Numbered from the stretch's first letter, positions 31,068 through 40,000 are shown. The stretch is 40,113 nucleotides of DNA from Bdellovibrionaceae bacterium UBA6776 (GCA_002453155.1 DKGG01000023.1:92009-132121); one strand, 5' to 3'. Numbers and translations: made by a program. Notes: generated by a model not told the origin, from the sequence alone.

Positions 31068-32602
31068 TCAGACACCTCCGTGGCGGAGAAATCAGTGGAC
31101 TGATAGATTTTCGATTGAAAAAGCATCTTCAGCATTTTTTCCAAAGACTGAGTGGTCTTTAGAAATTTCCCCAATTTGATCACTTCGTTTTGGTGAGCAG
31201 CTTGAACGGTTCCGGCAGGCTCTCTGTCGGTGAGCTGTACATTTACACCGGTAAAGGTTTTGTAATATTTCTTAGCGGCACACAGGTAGAAGTCGTCGGT
31301 TTGGGCAAGAGCGGATCCCAATTGGTTTAAGTTCGAAAAACTTTGACTGACCAATTTGTGATCTAACAAAGACCTAAAAGCGATTTTTCCGTTTGGTGCC
31401 GTTGTAGAAAAGAAGTTGGAGTCATTTAAGTTGGGAACTTTAAACATTCCGCTGACTAAATATCCGCCTTGGTCTCGAACCGCGCCAAAGGCACTTCGAC
31501 TCAAGACCAAATTTCTGTAGCCATAAGCAAGGGGGTCAAAACTTTGGTGACACTGCATACAGGCATTCTGCTGCTGGAAGGGAAAGCTCGACCGAGGGGC
31601 CACAAAGGCCTCCACATCCGACGGACGAAGCGTGGGAAGTTGATGGCAAAGCATGTCTTCGTAAATGCGGGCTCCAAGACGACGGTTGATTTGATTCAAT
31701 CCATCAGGACGAACGGTGTTGGGAAGATTGATATTGGCAATGATATAGCTTTGAGATCCTAAAATACCACCGCCAAAGTGTTCGTTAAGAATGGGGTTGT
31801 TGTACTGAGACTTGAGAACTTCTCGATTGGCTCCGCCAAGAGAGGAGGAAATTCCCGAGATGAACCCATTGGGAATGGTGATTTCTTTTCGGTCTTTCAC
31901 TCCCACCAGTGCTCCAAACTCTGTCAGATCTGAATCTGGAATTTCCATGTGTTCAACGTGAGCGCCAAAGTTGGTGCTGTTCCAAGCATAAAAAGCCATG
32001 GTGAAGGAATCACGAGGAAAATTAAAATCTGTGCTGGTGCTTCCAAGGGGAGTGAACAAGCGCTGAGTGGATAGAGTTCTTAGAGGAGTTCCATTGAGAA
32101 CCCGTCGTCGTCCAGCAAGTCCGGAATTGTGAGTGAGAACTTCCGAATATTTGGCACCTTGAACCAGTGCCGCTCGGGTGAAGTAAAGTGCGGGCTCGTC
32201 AATGTCGTTGGCCATGGCCGTGTAGGAACTGACGTCATTTGGATAAGGAACTTTTTGTGTGAGGAAGTTTGTGTGGATGTTGTGAATGCGACTGAGCACG
32301 CGTCGAGCCAGGAGATTGTTTTGAAGTTTCAACTCTCCTTTGCCATCCAGTTTCGCCAAGTTGAAAATTTCAATGCAAGCTTGCGAGGGATCTTTGGTTC
32401 CATTTTTAACGGCCAAATATTGTGGATTGGTTTTATCATCCGGAGCCATACCTGTAAGTTGAAGATGACATCGAGTAAACACGGCTTCCGGAGAAAGGGT
32501 TTTGTTTGGAGTCTGTGCGAGTGTTTGTTTTCCGCACGCAAAGGCGAGGACCCCCAAAAAAAGTTTTAGGGCAATTTTGTAGGTGACAACCCGTTGAAAC
32601 AT
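31064..32602 (-). CDS. Exported DUF1588/DUF1549-like protein with haem motif
   Basis: The first gene of the operon encodes 512 residues, or 517 if the ATG at 32617 is used. The later ATG is preferred because GAGGG directly touches the earlier one. The N-terminus is a signal (LGVLAFAC, possible lipoprotein). FTRCHLQLTGMAPD resembles the start of DUF1549 domains (RLTLDLTGLPP). The region LCHQLP...CMQCHQSFDPLAYGYRN resembles DUF1588 (C-x2-CH-x3-DP). The CxxCH near residue 350 would bind one haem c. Such proteins are typical of Planctomycetes and myxobacteria; no reaction is known. Assignment to the families is from memory of motifs. Confidence 0.7.
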   Translation of the reverse strand: MFQRVVTYKIALKLFLGVLAFACGKQTLAQTPNKTLSPEAVFTRCHLQLTGMAPDDKTNPQYLAVKNGTKDPSQACIEIFNLAKLDGKGELKLQNNLLARRVLSRIHNIHTNFLTQKVPYPNDVSSYTAMANDIDEPALYFTRAALVQGAKYSEVLTHNSGLAGRRRVLNGTPLRTLSTQRLFTPLGSTSTDFNFPRDSFTMAFYAWNSTNFGAHVEHMEIPDSDLTEFGALVGVKDRKEITIPNGFISGISSSLGGANREVLKSQYNNPILNEHFGGGILGSQSYIIANINLPNTVRPDGLNQINRRLGARIYEDMLCHQLPTLRPSDVEAFVAPRSSFPFQQQNACMQCHQSFDPLAYGYRNLVLSRSAFGAVRDQGGYLVSGMFKVPNLNDSNFFSTTAPNGKIAFRSLLDHKLVSQSFSNLNQLGSALAQTDDFYLCAAKKYYKTFTGVNVQLTDREPAGTVQAAHQNEVIKLGKFLKTTQSLEKMLKMLFQSKIYQSTDFSATEVSE

Positions 32603-32623
32603 GATCTTTAGCCCCATCCCTCT

Positions 32624-32654
32624 TATATACTTCTTTTCGGAAGATTGTTTCCAA
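32624..32654 (-). promoter_or_regulatory. Candidate promoter of the DUF1501 operon
   Basis: On the - strand TTGGAA (32649-32654) and TATATA (32624-32629) are separated by 19 bases, two more than ideal. The predicted transcription start falls at or next to the ATG at 32617. So either the first start codon is leaderless or, more likely, the ATG at 32602 is used. The rest of the 32618-32933 stretch has no gene. Confidence 0.35.
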
Positions 32655-32701
32655 CATCGAAGATGAAAAACTATTATTCAAATGTAAGGCCAGTTGGGAG
32701 T

Positions 32702-32737
32702 TGTCTAAATTGGCTATAACAGTTCAAGATTTAGACA
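32702..32737. promoter_or_regulatory. 9-bp perfect inverted repeat upstream of the DUF1501 operon
   Basis: TGTCTAAAT (32702-32710) and ATTTAGACA (32729-32737) are exact reverse complements separated by 18 bases. They lie about 50-80 bases upstream of the candidate -35 of the DUF1501 operon. There is no T-tract, so an operator for a dimeric regulator is more likely than a terminator. It is also compatible with a chance palindrome. Confidence 0.35.
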
Positions 32738-32933
32738 CTGCTTAAGGTATTATCGACAGTGGGATTGGATGTGTTTCATACTGAGACGGATTGCATCTAT
32801 TTTATGCATGTCACTGAATAGATCTGGTTTTCAGAGAATCAAAATTGTTGGTATGCTCGGTTCATAGGTATTTAAGCGCAAAGATAAAGTGAGCATTTAA
32901 AATGATTACATTTACCATCTAAAGCCGGAACCA

Positions 32934-33448
32934 ATGGTTGGCACAGAGTTGATTCCATTGAATCAGATGGATAAGGCGTCGGATCTCTACACTCAGCATT
33001 CGGCCAAATACGTAGGTCGCGATCAGCTCCTTGAGGCATCGCTTCCTCTTTTGAATTGTAAATGGAATGATGTTGTTCAATTTTCTGCACTAGATCCACA
33101 AAAGATTGCGGATGAACTAAAGAAAATTAAACCAGCACTCAAGATATTCAGAAAACATTATTTTAGAGTGCCTGTTTCTCAGATTATTGGATAAAATGAC
33201 TCCATCATCTTTGATCGGGATTTAAACGAAAAGAAGGGGATTATCGAGTTGAAAGCCATGAAGTGAGGTCGCTTGCTTTGGATCAATATAAAGAACTCTT
33301 CGAAGTTCCAAGTAGAACCATTTCATTCTGGAATCACGTGAAGGAGAATGGTGGAAAATATCTGTGGTTTCCTTTCGTTACCCATGTCTTTGTTAAGGGA
33401 AGAATTGATACTTCAGGTTTTGAGATTTGTGAGTTCAAGGTCGATTGA
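32934..33448 (+). pseudogene. Probable decayed gene (nonsense codon plus frameshift)
   Basis: Two open pieces read as one protein. The first (32934-33191, 86 residues, starting VGTELIPLNQMDK) ends at TAA 33192-33194, but the same frame continues in protein-like sequence (NDSIIFDRDLNEKKG). At a run of four G (33236-33239) the frame changes: adding one G would join it to DYRVESHEVRSLALDQYKE and the second piece, ending EICEFKVD at 33448. The joined product would have about 170 residues. No clear ribosome binding site precedes 32934. I do not recognise the family for certain; I recall similar short proteins in Bdellovibrio. Sequencing error is an alternative explanation for the frameshift. Confidence 0.5.
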
Positions 33449-33526
33449 TTTTTATCGGAATCACTTTTTCCAACTTTTTCGAATGTGCAATAGTAAAATG
33501 TGAAGAACCCTAAATCTAAACCGAGA

Positions 33527-33603
33527 TGGTGATCCGGCCAGGATTCGAACCTGGGACCCACAGCTTAGAAGGCTGTTGCTCTATCCAACTGAGCTACCGG
33601 ACC
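33527..33603 (-). tRNA. tRNA-Arg (anticodon TCT)
   Basis: The - strand folds into a full cloverleaf of 77 bases including an encoded CCA. The acceptor stem is GGTCCGG / CCGGATC with one G-U pair, the D stem GCTC/GAGC, the anticodon stem ACAGC/GCTGT and the T stem CCAGG/CCTGG with TTCGAAT loop. The anticodon loop CTTCTAA gives TCT, which reads AGA/AGG arginine codons. AGA codons are frequent in the ribosomal genes of this window. Confidence 0.96.
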
Positions 33604-33623
33604 AGCGGTAAAAAGGAACTCCT

Positions 33624-33652
33624 CTTATATCCAATTCATATCCGTTCGAAAA
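33624..33652 (-). promoter_or_regulatory. Candidate promoter of tRNA-Arg
   Basis: On the - strand TATAAG (33624-33629) is a good -10 with a 17-base spacer to a poor -35 TTTTCG (33647-33652). It lies about 20 bases before the tRNA 5' end, a usual spacing for tRNA genes. Only the -10 is convincing. Confidence 0.4.
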
Positions 33653-33735
33653 GGACCAGATCACAAAACTCGAGGCAGTCAATGCGGCGCGCTATCTGCT
33701 TGGATTGATGGGGATTTCAGCAAAATCCTCGAACC

Positions 33736-36072
33736 TTAGTAGTTCACTTTTCTCTGAAGGCGAATCTCTCCCGAACTGCTCTGGTCCGACTGCTCGGGGT
33801 GGTAAATGGTGCGAACAATCCAGTTGCCGCCCAGATGTCTTCGAAGCTCTAAATTTTCCACCTTTTCCCAATCCGTTCCAATGCTGAAGCGAAAGCCTTC
33901 TGGAAGTTTGATCTGCGCAGAATAGGTTCTTGAACCAGGATCGTAAGACACGCTTTCAATGGGCGTGGAGGCAAAAGCCCACAACCCCAAAAGCCCCACT
34001 GCTCGATCGGCCAAGGCCGCTTCGGTTCCTCCAACACTTTGGCTTTCAAAGGTAGAGATTTCAGAATTCAAACGGTTGTACAAAAGCAAAGACACGATGT
34101 CTCTTCGCTCCAAGGGAGGGCTGCTGGAAAGCACCACCTGCGGTTCGCTCAAGGGCCCTTTGAATTCCATGAATACAGTGTACTCGTTGGCTTGGTATTG
34201 AATCCGACCCGACACAGAGGGCTCATCTTCCTTTGGATTTTGCTTCAACTGAAGATCTGTGACCTCCACAGTTCTTCGCAGGTAATTGATTTTAAAGTTC
34301 TCCGCAGGTTTTTTGAGAGTGTAGGACATCTGCGGATTTACATTCAGGTTCAAACTCAAAGGAGCATAGGGTTCTAAAAACTTGTGGTAGATGCGAATGG
34401 CTCCAGGTTCAGAAGTTTGAACACTCACATCCAATTGAATTTTCTTTTGCTGGGATTCCGCAGTCGTTTTCTTTGTTTGAATGCGAGAGTCGGTGGTCAC
34501 TTTTGGAATTCCTCGCAGTGGATCCAAATTTGGAAGTTGGAGGTAAAATTTATTCAATAGGATTTTCAATGTGAGTTTGGGAATTTCGGATTTGTTTTTG
34601 AGAGGCCAAATGAATTGGCCCTTGGTGGTTGTATCCAGTTCATTGTTCTTCTCTGCCAACCGAGTTGAAAACTCAAATGGGATTTCGATGTGTTCACTGT
34701 CAAACTTCAAACCGGATTGAGATTTGAGCTGCAAGGATCCCTTCATTTGATTCAAAGGAGCGGGAATCGCATAAGCCGTCCCTTCCAGCAAATGAACCAA
34801 AGATTGAAACTGAGTGGCAGTGATAGAGAGATTCAATTCAGGATCTTCAATTTTATAATGCTCATCTTCATAGGCCAAATCCATTCGGCCTTCAAATTCG
34901 GCCTCTAAGGATCTTTCGGAAACGGGATTCATCGAAAATTCAAATTCGATGGGATTTTCCGAAAATTTTCCGCGCAGCCATTCCTTTGGAACTAAAGATT
35001 TGATCGAGAACAACAACTCCTTCGGAAACGGGATCTTCTCTGCTCCGACCTCTTTGGCAAATTGAGAGTTTTGAATCTTATTCGGATTAAAGAGGATCGA
35101 AATGGGTGAGCAGGACAGGCGGGTGTCTTCGGGCTCTTTCATGCCAAATTCAAAAACCCCATGGCAACCTCCCACCTCCACATACTGAATTGGAAAGTCC
35201 CTTGGGGGAGTCAATGCCAAAGGTTTGAGATCCAGCAAAAGTTCCGAGGCACTCAGTTGGGCCTTAAGGTCCGCACGAAGCTGAAAATTTTGGTTTTGGT
35301 GGGGAAGAGTGGACTCCAGGTGGAGTTTTGTAGAAAGATCCGACTCTCCACTGAGTGAAACTTCACCTTGGACCGTTGAAGGGATCTGATAGACAGACCC
35401 TTCAATCTGAGTGGAAAGAAGATGATTTTTGGGTTGATATTTAAACGTACCGCTGAGGATTGTACTTTGATCTGAGGCTTTAAGGCTCCAGTCTAATTTT
35501 TCTGGATCTGTCATTTGAGCCTTGATTTCAAAACTCAGCTTTGATGTTTGAAGAGTCGTATTTTCAATATGGACATCAATGTCTTTAAACAGGATTGGAG
35601 GGAGAAGCGCCACTTTTTGTTTTAAATTTTGAATCTGTTCTTCGATGTTGAGTGGTTCTCTATCTGAAGGGGAGGATTCCTTTTGAGACGATGAAGCAAG
35701 GCTCCAAAAAATCTTTTGGTCCTTCACAGAGAACGTTTTAATTTCCACCGAGAAAATTTCTAAAAATCCATGGCGAATGTGAGAGTCCAAATCAAAATGA
35801 TCCAAACACAAAGTTTTGTCTTTGGATTCAATGAAGCAGTAATCTTTGAGATGCAATTTCACATTCGTTTCAAAAAAACCATCCTTGCTGATTTCAAAAT
35901 CGATTTTGTCCCAGTCGATGTTCCAGTGAAAATAATTTTGGTCGATCAAATTTGCGGTGGTCTTATTGATCAGAAGGTCGGGTTGAAACCAAACTGCTAA
36001 AAAAGTCACAAACAAGACAAAAGGAGCAATCAGCAGAGTGCAGAAAATAAAAGTAAAAATTTTCCTACCCAT
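33736..36072 (-). CDS. tamB: TamB-like translocation and assembly module protein
   Basis: TamB-like proteins span the periplasm as a hydrophobic beta groove and, with a TamA-type Omp85 protein, support outer-membrane assembly or phospholipid transport. The 778-residue product starts with one transmembrane anchor (about 4-29) followed by long beta-rich repeats. The C-terminal domain carries the DUF490 pattern: SSPPLERRDIVSLLLYNRL, a following helix with ALADRAVGLLG, and the final strands. It is much shorter than E. coli TamB (1259). The ATG directly follows the stop of the tamA-like gene with no bases between, matching the usual tamAB order. Confidence 0.85.
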   Translation of the reverse strand: MGRKIFTFIFCTLLIAPFVLFVTFLAVWFQPDLLINKTTANLIDQNYFHWNIDWDKIDFEISKDGFFETNVKLHLKDYCFIESKDKTLCLDHFDLDSHIRHGFLEIFSVEIKTFSVKDQKIFWSLASSSQKESSPSDREPLNIEEQIQNLKQKVALLPPILFKDIDVHIENTTLQTSKLSFEIKAQMTDPEKLDWSLKASDQSTILSGTFKYQPKNHLLSTQIEGSVYQIPSTVQGEVSLSGESDLSTKLHLESTLPHQNQNFQLRADLKAQLSASELLLDLKPLALTPPRDFPIQYVEVGGCHGVFEFGMKEPEDTRLSCSPISILFNPNKIQNSQFAKEVGAEKIPFPKELLFSIKSLVPKEWLRGKFSENPIEFEFSMNPVSERSLEAEFEGRMDLAYEDEHYKIEDPELNLSITATQFQSLVHLLEGTAYAIPAPLNQMKGSLQLKSQSGLKFDSEHIEIPFEFSTRLAEKNNELDTTTKGQFIWPLKNKSEIPKLTLKILLNKFYLQLPNLDPLRGIPKVTTDSRIQTKKTTAESQQKKIQLDVSVQTSEPGAIRIYHKFLEPYAPLSLNLNVNPQMSYTLKKPAENFKINYLRRTVEVTDLQLKQNPKEDEPSVSGRIQYQANEYTVFMEFKGPLSEPQVVLSSSPPLERRDIVSLLLYNRLNSEISTFESQSVGGTEAALADRAVGLLGLWAFASTPIESVSYDPGSRTYSAQIKLPEGFRFSIGTDWEKVENLELRRHLGGNWIVRTIYHPEQSDQSSSGEIRLQRKVNY

Positions 36073-37800
36073 TTAAAACTCCTGCCCATAGGTCAAAATA
36101 AAATTCCACTGCTCTTTGGGTTGAGAAACCTGTTCGTCTTTTTGAGAAATCATTCCTCGGGAGAGGGAGCCTCGAAAGGAACCAATGGGACTTTGCCATC
36201 TTAAACCAAATCCAGGGGAGGCATAAAGGCTTTGATCCCAAGACCAATGTTGAACTCCCACTTTGGCAAAGTCATAAAAAAGATAGGGCTGAATTTTGTA
36301 GGGAAGCACCTCCAAAAATCGAGATTCCAGACCCAAATAACTGACGGTTCGATAACCTTGATCCAAATTATTAATAGAATTTCGCGAAAAACCTCGAATG
36401 TCGTCCTTTCCACCCAAATAAAGACGATAGGTGAAGGGCACTTCAGATTCAGAGCTGGTGACATTGACGGAGTGTCTGAAGCGAACGCCCAAAACGGCCA
36501 ATGGGGGATCCCATTTTCCATAGTTACTGAGCCAGGTTCCTGAAAAATTAAATTGATCTAAGGAAAGGGGAGACTCAATGCCCTCCCTCTGAGCGCTCCA
36601 GTCCACATTCAATTGGTAGCCCTGTTGAGGAGTGGTTTTGAAGTATTCAAAATAGTGACTGGTGAGGGTCAAGCTGGTGCGAAAGGAAAAGTACTGAATG
36701 TTTGTGGGACCGGCGCCTTCAAGAGTTTTTTCAACGGTGTACATGGGCGTGTACCGAAAACTGTAGCGGTGTCTGCTGTCGTCATTTCGATGCCCCAAAC
36801 CCCATTGAAAATGTTGAGACAAAGTCTTGTAGTTGGGTTCATTTTCTCTACGAATTTCCACTCCAGGAAAAAAATAGAGTTCTTTCCAAAAGTGGAACCA
36901 ATAGAGCTCGGACTGCATTTTCAAAGATTGTCTTCGAGGTGATCCATAGAGGTTTGCGGACACATTGGATCCGGCGGCATCCAGCCGGGAGTGTTTCCAT
37001 TCGACCTCTGCAATGGGTGCTTCTTCAGTGGATGCGCCAAATGAAAACAGCAAGCTTCGAGGAGGTGCTAAAGAAACATTTTGAAAAACATGGGCGCCGT
37101 CGAGTTTGCAAAGATCTTTAAAAAAAGCAAATTGAGCCATGTCATTTTCAAGAAGGCGTCGACTGGTCAACGTCAATAGGTCTGCGTTGAAGTACTGGTG
37201 AACTTTGAAAGCATCATAGCGTTGCCATGCGGAATCGTCGTAAGGGGAATCTTTGGGGCGATCCACTTCAATGATTCGAAGTTTGGGTCCTGGTTTCAGA
37301 TTTAAGGTGAGGGACTCCTCTTTTGCATTTGCAGAAACGGACACCGAAGGGCAGGGGTAGCCAATCGAGCGCAGGCGTGAGGTGGTCCAATCCTTGGTGT
37401 TGCTCAAAGTGGTTGGAGTAATGGCTTGCCCCTTGTAGCCACGAAAGATCACATCTTTAAAATTTGGTGGGGCATTTTTGAATTCCACCTTTTTTACCGT
37501 GCTTCGCGGCCCGGGGGTGACCAAAACTCTTTCGCCTTGGTCTTCGATTTTGGATTGAAAGTAGCCCTGAGATTTTAGAACGGTTTGAATTTGATAAAGG
37601 GCCTGATTGCGAGGAATTTCACTCCAGCCAGGAGCACTTTCATCTCCGCAAATGAGCAGCAAATCATTTTTTGAAAAAAGAGATCCGCCGGGAAGTTGCG
37701 CTTCGGTCAACTCATAGGGTCCACAGATCTTTTTGGAGGACAGAATTTCTCCAAAAGAAGGCTGTAAAAATAACAGAAAAAGAAGGGGGATCCACGTCAT
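36073..37800 (-). CDS. tamA: TamA-like outer membrane protein (Omp85 family)
   Basis: Omp85 proteins insert and assemble outer-membrane proteins. The 575-residue product (E. coli TamA 577) begins with a Sec signal peptide ending near PSFG. The N-terminal 240 or so residues have POTRA-like alternation, e.g. LKSQGYFQSKI and RLRSIGYPCPSVSV. The C-terminal half is a beta barrel with the lid-lock motif GGKDDIRGF and ends in FILTYGQEF. That closing phenylalanine is the usual beta signal. Neighbouring tamB confirms the assignment. Three cysteines in the POTRA region and one in the signal area are unusual but not diagnostic. Confidence 0.88.
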   Translation of the reverse strand: MTWIPLLFLLFLQPSFGEILSSKKICGPYELTEAQLPGGSLFSKNDLLLICGDESAPGWSEIPRNQALYQIQTVLKSQGYFQSKIEDQGERVLVTPGPRSTVKKVEFKNAPPNFKDVIFRGYKGQAITPTTLSNTKDWTTSRLRSIGYPCPSVSVSANAKEESLTLNLKPGPKLRIIEVDRPKDSPYDDSAWQRYDAFKVHQYFNADLLTLTSRRLLENDMAQFAFFKDLCKLDGAHVFQNVSLAPPRSLLFSFGASTEEAPIAEVEWKHSRLDAAGSNVSANLYGSPRRQSLKMQSELYWFHFWKELYFFPGVEIRRENEPNYKTLSQHFQWGLGHRNDDSRHRYSFRYTPMYTVEKTLEGAGPTNIQYFSFRTSLTLTSHYFEYFKTTPQQGYQLNVDWSAQREGIESPLSLDQFNFSGTWLSNYGKWDPPLAVLGVRFRHSVNVTSSESEVPFTYRLYLGGKDDIRGFSRNSINNLDQGYRTVSYLGLESRFLEVLPYKIQPYLFYDFAKVGVQHWSWDQSLYASPGFGLRWQSPIGSFRGSLSRGMISQKDEQVSQPKEQWNFILTYGQEF

Positions 37801-37872
37801 AGGCTATTTCTGTGCCACCTTTTTAAAAAAAACAAATCAAATCCCCGAGAAGTCGTGATTTAATAGGGACTT

Positions 37873-38682
37873 ATGCGTTCAAAATTAAAAAAGCCCGCAC
37901 GTGTGATTAAAATCTTTGCTCAAGGATTTTACGAGGAAGATGTACTTCTGCTGGCAACCAGTATGGCGTTTTCAAGCATCTTTGCCTTGGTCCCTGTGCT
38001 TGCCATATTTACGGCAGTGTCTCAGTGGGCGGGCAATTTGGGCGAGTTTTCCTTCAATTTTAAAGAGCTGCTATTGAACTACATCACTTCGGGTGCGGGT
38101 GAACGGCTGGTGACTCAGTTGAGTGCCAGTCTTGGTGGTGTGAAGCCCATGGGGATTGGGATTTTCGGTTTGGTGGGTTTACTGTCGGCTTCGATTAAAA
38201 TCATTTACGATTTCGACAGTGTGATTTTGCGAGTGTGGAATGGAAAAAGACATGCCACCTGGTGGAAGAGGGGTATGGTTTATATTTTGATTTTGATCCT
38301 GTCGCCATTGGCGATTTCTGTGGCGGCAGGATTGTTGGACTGGGATGTTTTAAAGCAGTTCGTGGGATTGTTTTCTTCCACGGCAACGGTGTTGGTTTTC
38401 TTGGCTTTATTTTTATGTTTTAAGTTTACTCCTCCTGAGAAAGTCAAATTGCGATCGGCGTTTGGCGGAGCGGTCTTCAGTTATATTTTGCTAAAGGTGG
38501 GGCAAAAAATCTACTTGTGGAGCACGGTTAACGTTTTTGCCTATGACAAGCTCTATGGGTCTTTGGCTTTTGTTCCGTTGTTTTTGTTTTGGTTGTTTCT
38601 GATTTGGGTTTTTATTCTTGCCGGCTTGGCTATGACCAAGGCTATCGATGAAGTCTATTTTAAAGGTGCTCGAACTTACTAG
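37873..38682 (+). CDS. YihY/BrkB family inner membrane protein
   Basis: The 269-residue product has six or so transmembrane segments. The family pattern is clear: ATSMAFSSIFALVPVLAIF near the N-terminus, the KRHATWW cytosolic loop, FTPPEKVKLRSAFGGA, and YGSLAFVPLFLFWLFLIWV near the end. The family was once called ribonuclease BN by mistake; its true function is unknown. The gene is divergent from the tamA-tamB pair (72 bases apart) and ends 12 bases before a convergent gene. Confidence 0.88.
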   Translation: MRSKLKKPARVIKIFAQGFYEEDVLLLATSMAFSSIFALVPVLAIFTAVSQWAGNLGEFSFNFKELLLNYITSGAGERLVTQLSASLGGVKPMGIGIFGLVGLLSASIKIIYDFDSVILRVWNGKRHATWWKRGMVYILILILSPLAISVAAGLLDWDVLKQFVGLFSSTATVLVFLALFLCFKFTPPEKVKLRSAFGGAVFSYILLKVGQKIYLWSTVNVFAYDKLYGSLAFVPLFLFWLFLIWVFILAGLAMTKAIDEVYFKGARTY

Positions 38683-38694
38683 GTTTTTAAATTT

Positions 38695-39918
38695 CTATTC
38701 AAAGCTAAAGTTAAGATCATTGTTAGAGAGAGCCTCTTCGCAACGGGGCGGAGGGAGTTCCACTTCAAGTTGGGACCCTGGAATGGCCACGGGAATTCGC
38801 AGTTCATAGTGGGAGGGGAGTTTTGCTTTTTTTAAAGCCTCGCGAACATAAGTGCTAATCTTAGAAAGATCTCCAGAGTCTAAACTCTCAAGCATGGAGT
38901 GGTAGCCTTGAAGATCTTTTTTGCGTTTCAAATGAAGCAGCTGTAACGCGAGTTTTTCTGAAACCAAAGTTCGATAGTCTTCAGGAGTGAACATAAAATC
39001 AATCAAGTGGGTTCTAAAGTTTTGAAAGACTTCAAGGTGGTCGTCCAAAAACTGAAGGGACTTAGAGGCCTTCTTATCAATCAACATTTGAGCCTTTGCA
39101 TAATCGGCAAGAGGCGTTCCCTCCGAGCGCGCAAACCTGAGGAATTTGGGCCGCAATTTGCCAAATTCCTCAGGAAAGACCCGATGAACCTTTAGGCCCG
39201 GGTTCATCTGAAAACCTGCTTTTCCCAAATCGGAAAGGTACATCACAAAAGGAAAGATCAAACCCACTTGATCAGCGTAATCCTTTTTGACAAAGATGGC
39301 GCCTCTTCCATAAAAAGCATCACTTTCTGCGTTGGTGAAAAAGAACACCCAATTTTTAGTTTTTAAGAATTCCCGATTAAACCAAAACATTCCCTGCAAA
39401 CCGTCCTTAAATCCCAGCTCGTCTAATTTTTTAGAGCTGAGCCACAGGGGAGGAGTCAGTGGGCTTGTTGGAGGAGTGGTTGTGTTGTGACGAAATCGAG
39501 AAGTCATCCGTTTCATCGCTGCAAAGGACTTTTGAAATTCCAGAGTCTGTTCCAAATTTTTCTTGTTGGAGCGAAGGCGGTTGAGGTTTTCACGGCTCTT
39601 TAAGCGGGCAAATTCAAAAGGATTTTCGAAACCCAAATCCAGATTAAAAACCTCTTTAAAATAATTTTTTAGTTCTTCAGATTGGTGAGCTTTCAGTTGA
39701 GCTTTAAGGTCGGTGAGTTTTTGAGCAAGCACTTCGGGATTTTGCAGCTTTCCCTGTTCAGTTTGTCCACGGCTTTCGATCAAGGACTCCACAAGCCAAT
39801 GAATGTCATTTTGGTCGGTGGCGGTGGCCCATCCCAAACCTCCCCACAAGGCACCCCAGCTCAGCAAGATCGTTGCAAGCACGGGGCGAATTTTTAGAAT
39901 TTGAGTTTTGAAGGTCAT
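38695..39918 (-). CDS. Exported protein of unknown function
   Basis: I do not recognise this family. The 407-residue product begins with a Sec signal peptide (cut near GWATA, residue 32). The mature part is helical and charged at first (about 40-140), followed by a short Thr/Pro-rich link (TTTPPTSPLTPP). Then comes a mixed domain with FFFTNAESDAFYGRGAIFVKK and a helical C-terminal half. There are no obvious catalytic motifs and only one cysteine (near the end). The start ATG at 39918 has GGA at short distance. It is convergent with the YihY gene. Confidence 0.75.
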   Translation of the reverse strand: MTFKTQILKIRPVLATILLSWGALWGGLGWATATDQNDIHWLVESLIESRGQTEQGKLQNPEVLAQKLTDLKAQLKAHQSEELKNYFKEVFNLDLGFENPFEFARLKSRENLNRLRSNKKNLEQTLEFQKSFAAMKRMTSRFRHNTTTPPTSPLTPPLWLSSKKLDELGFKDGLQGMFWFNREFLKTKNWVFFFTNAESDAFYGRGAIFVKKDYADQVGLIFPFVMYLSDLGKAGFQMNPGLKVHRVFPEEFGKLRPKFLRFARSEGTPLADYAKAQMLIDKKASKSLQFLDDHLEVFQNFRTHLIDFMFTPEDYRTLVSEKLALQLLHLKRKKDLQGYHSMLESLDSGDLSKISTYVREALKKAKLPSHYELRIPVAIPGSQLEVELPPPRCEEALSNNDLNFSFE

Positions 39919-39971
39919 TTTCCATCCGATGAGAGGTTCCCCAAGAGAAAGTTTCTTCTCTCTGAAAAGGC

Positions 39972-40000
39972 AATCTCTATGCCTGAAAGTCTGTGGTCAA
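39972..40000 (-). promoter_or_regulatory. Candidate promoter of the exported protein gene
   Basis: On the - strand TTGACC (39995-40000), a 17-base spacer and GAGATT (39972-39977). The -35 matches five of six bases, the -10 only three. The leader would be about 45 bases. The remaining bases to 40113 hold no gene that I can support. Confidence 0.25.

Noticed and set aside
33711..33731. GGATTT/AAATCC hairpin after tamB
   Set aside because: Short stem with no T-tract in the - direction; not enough to call a terminator.
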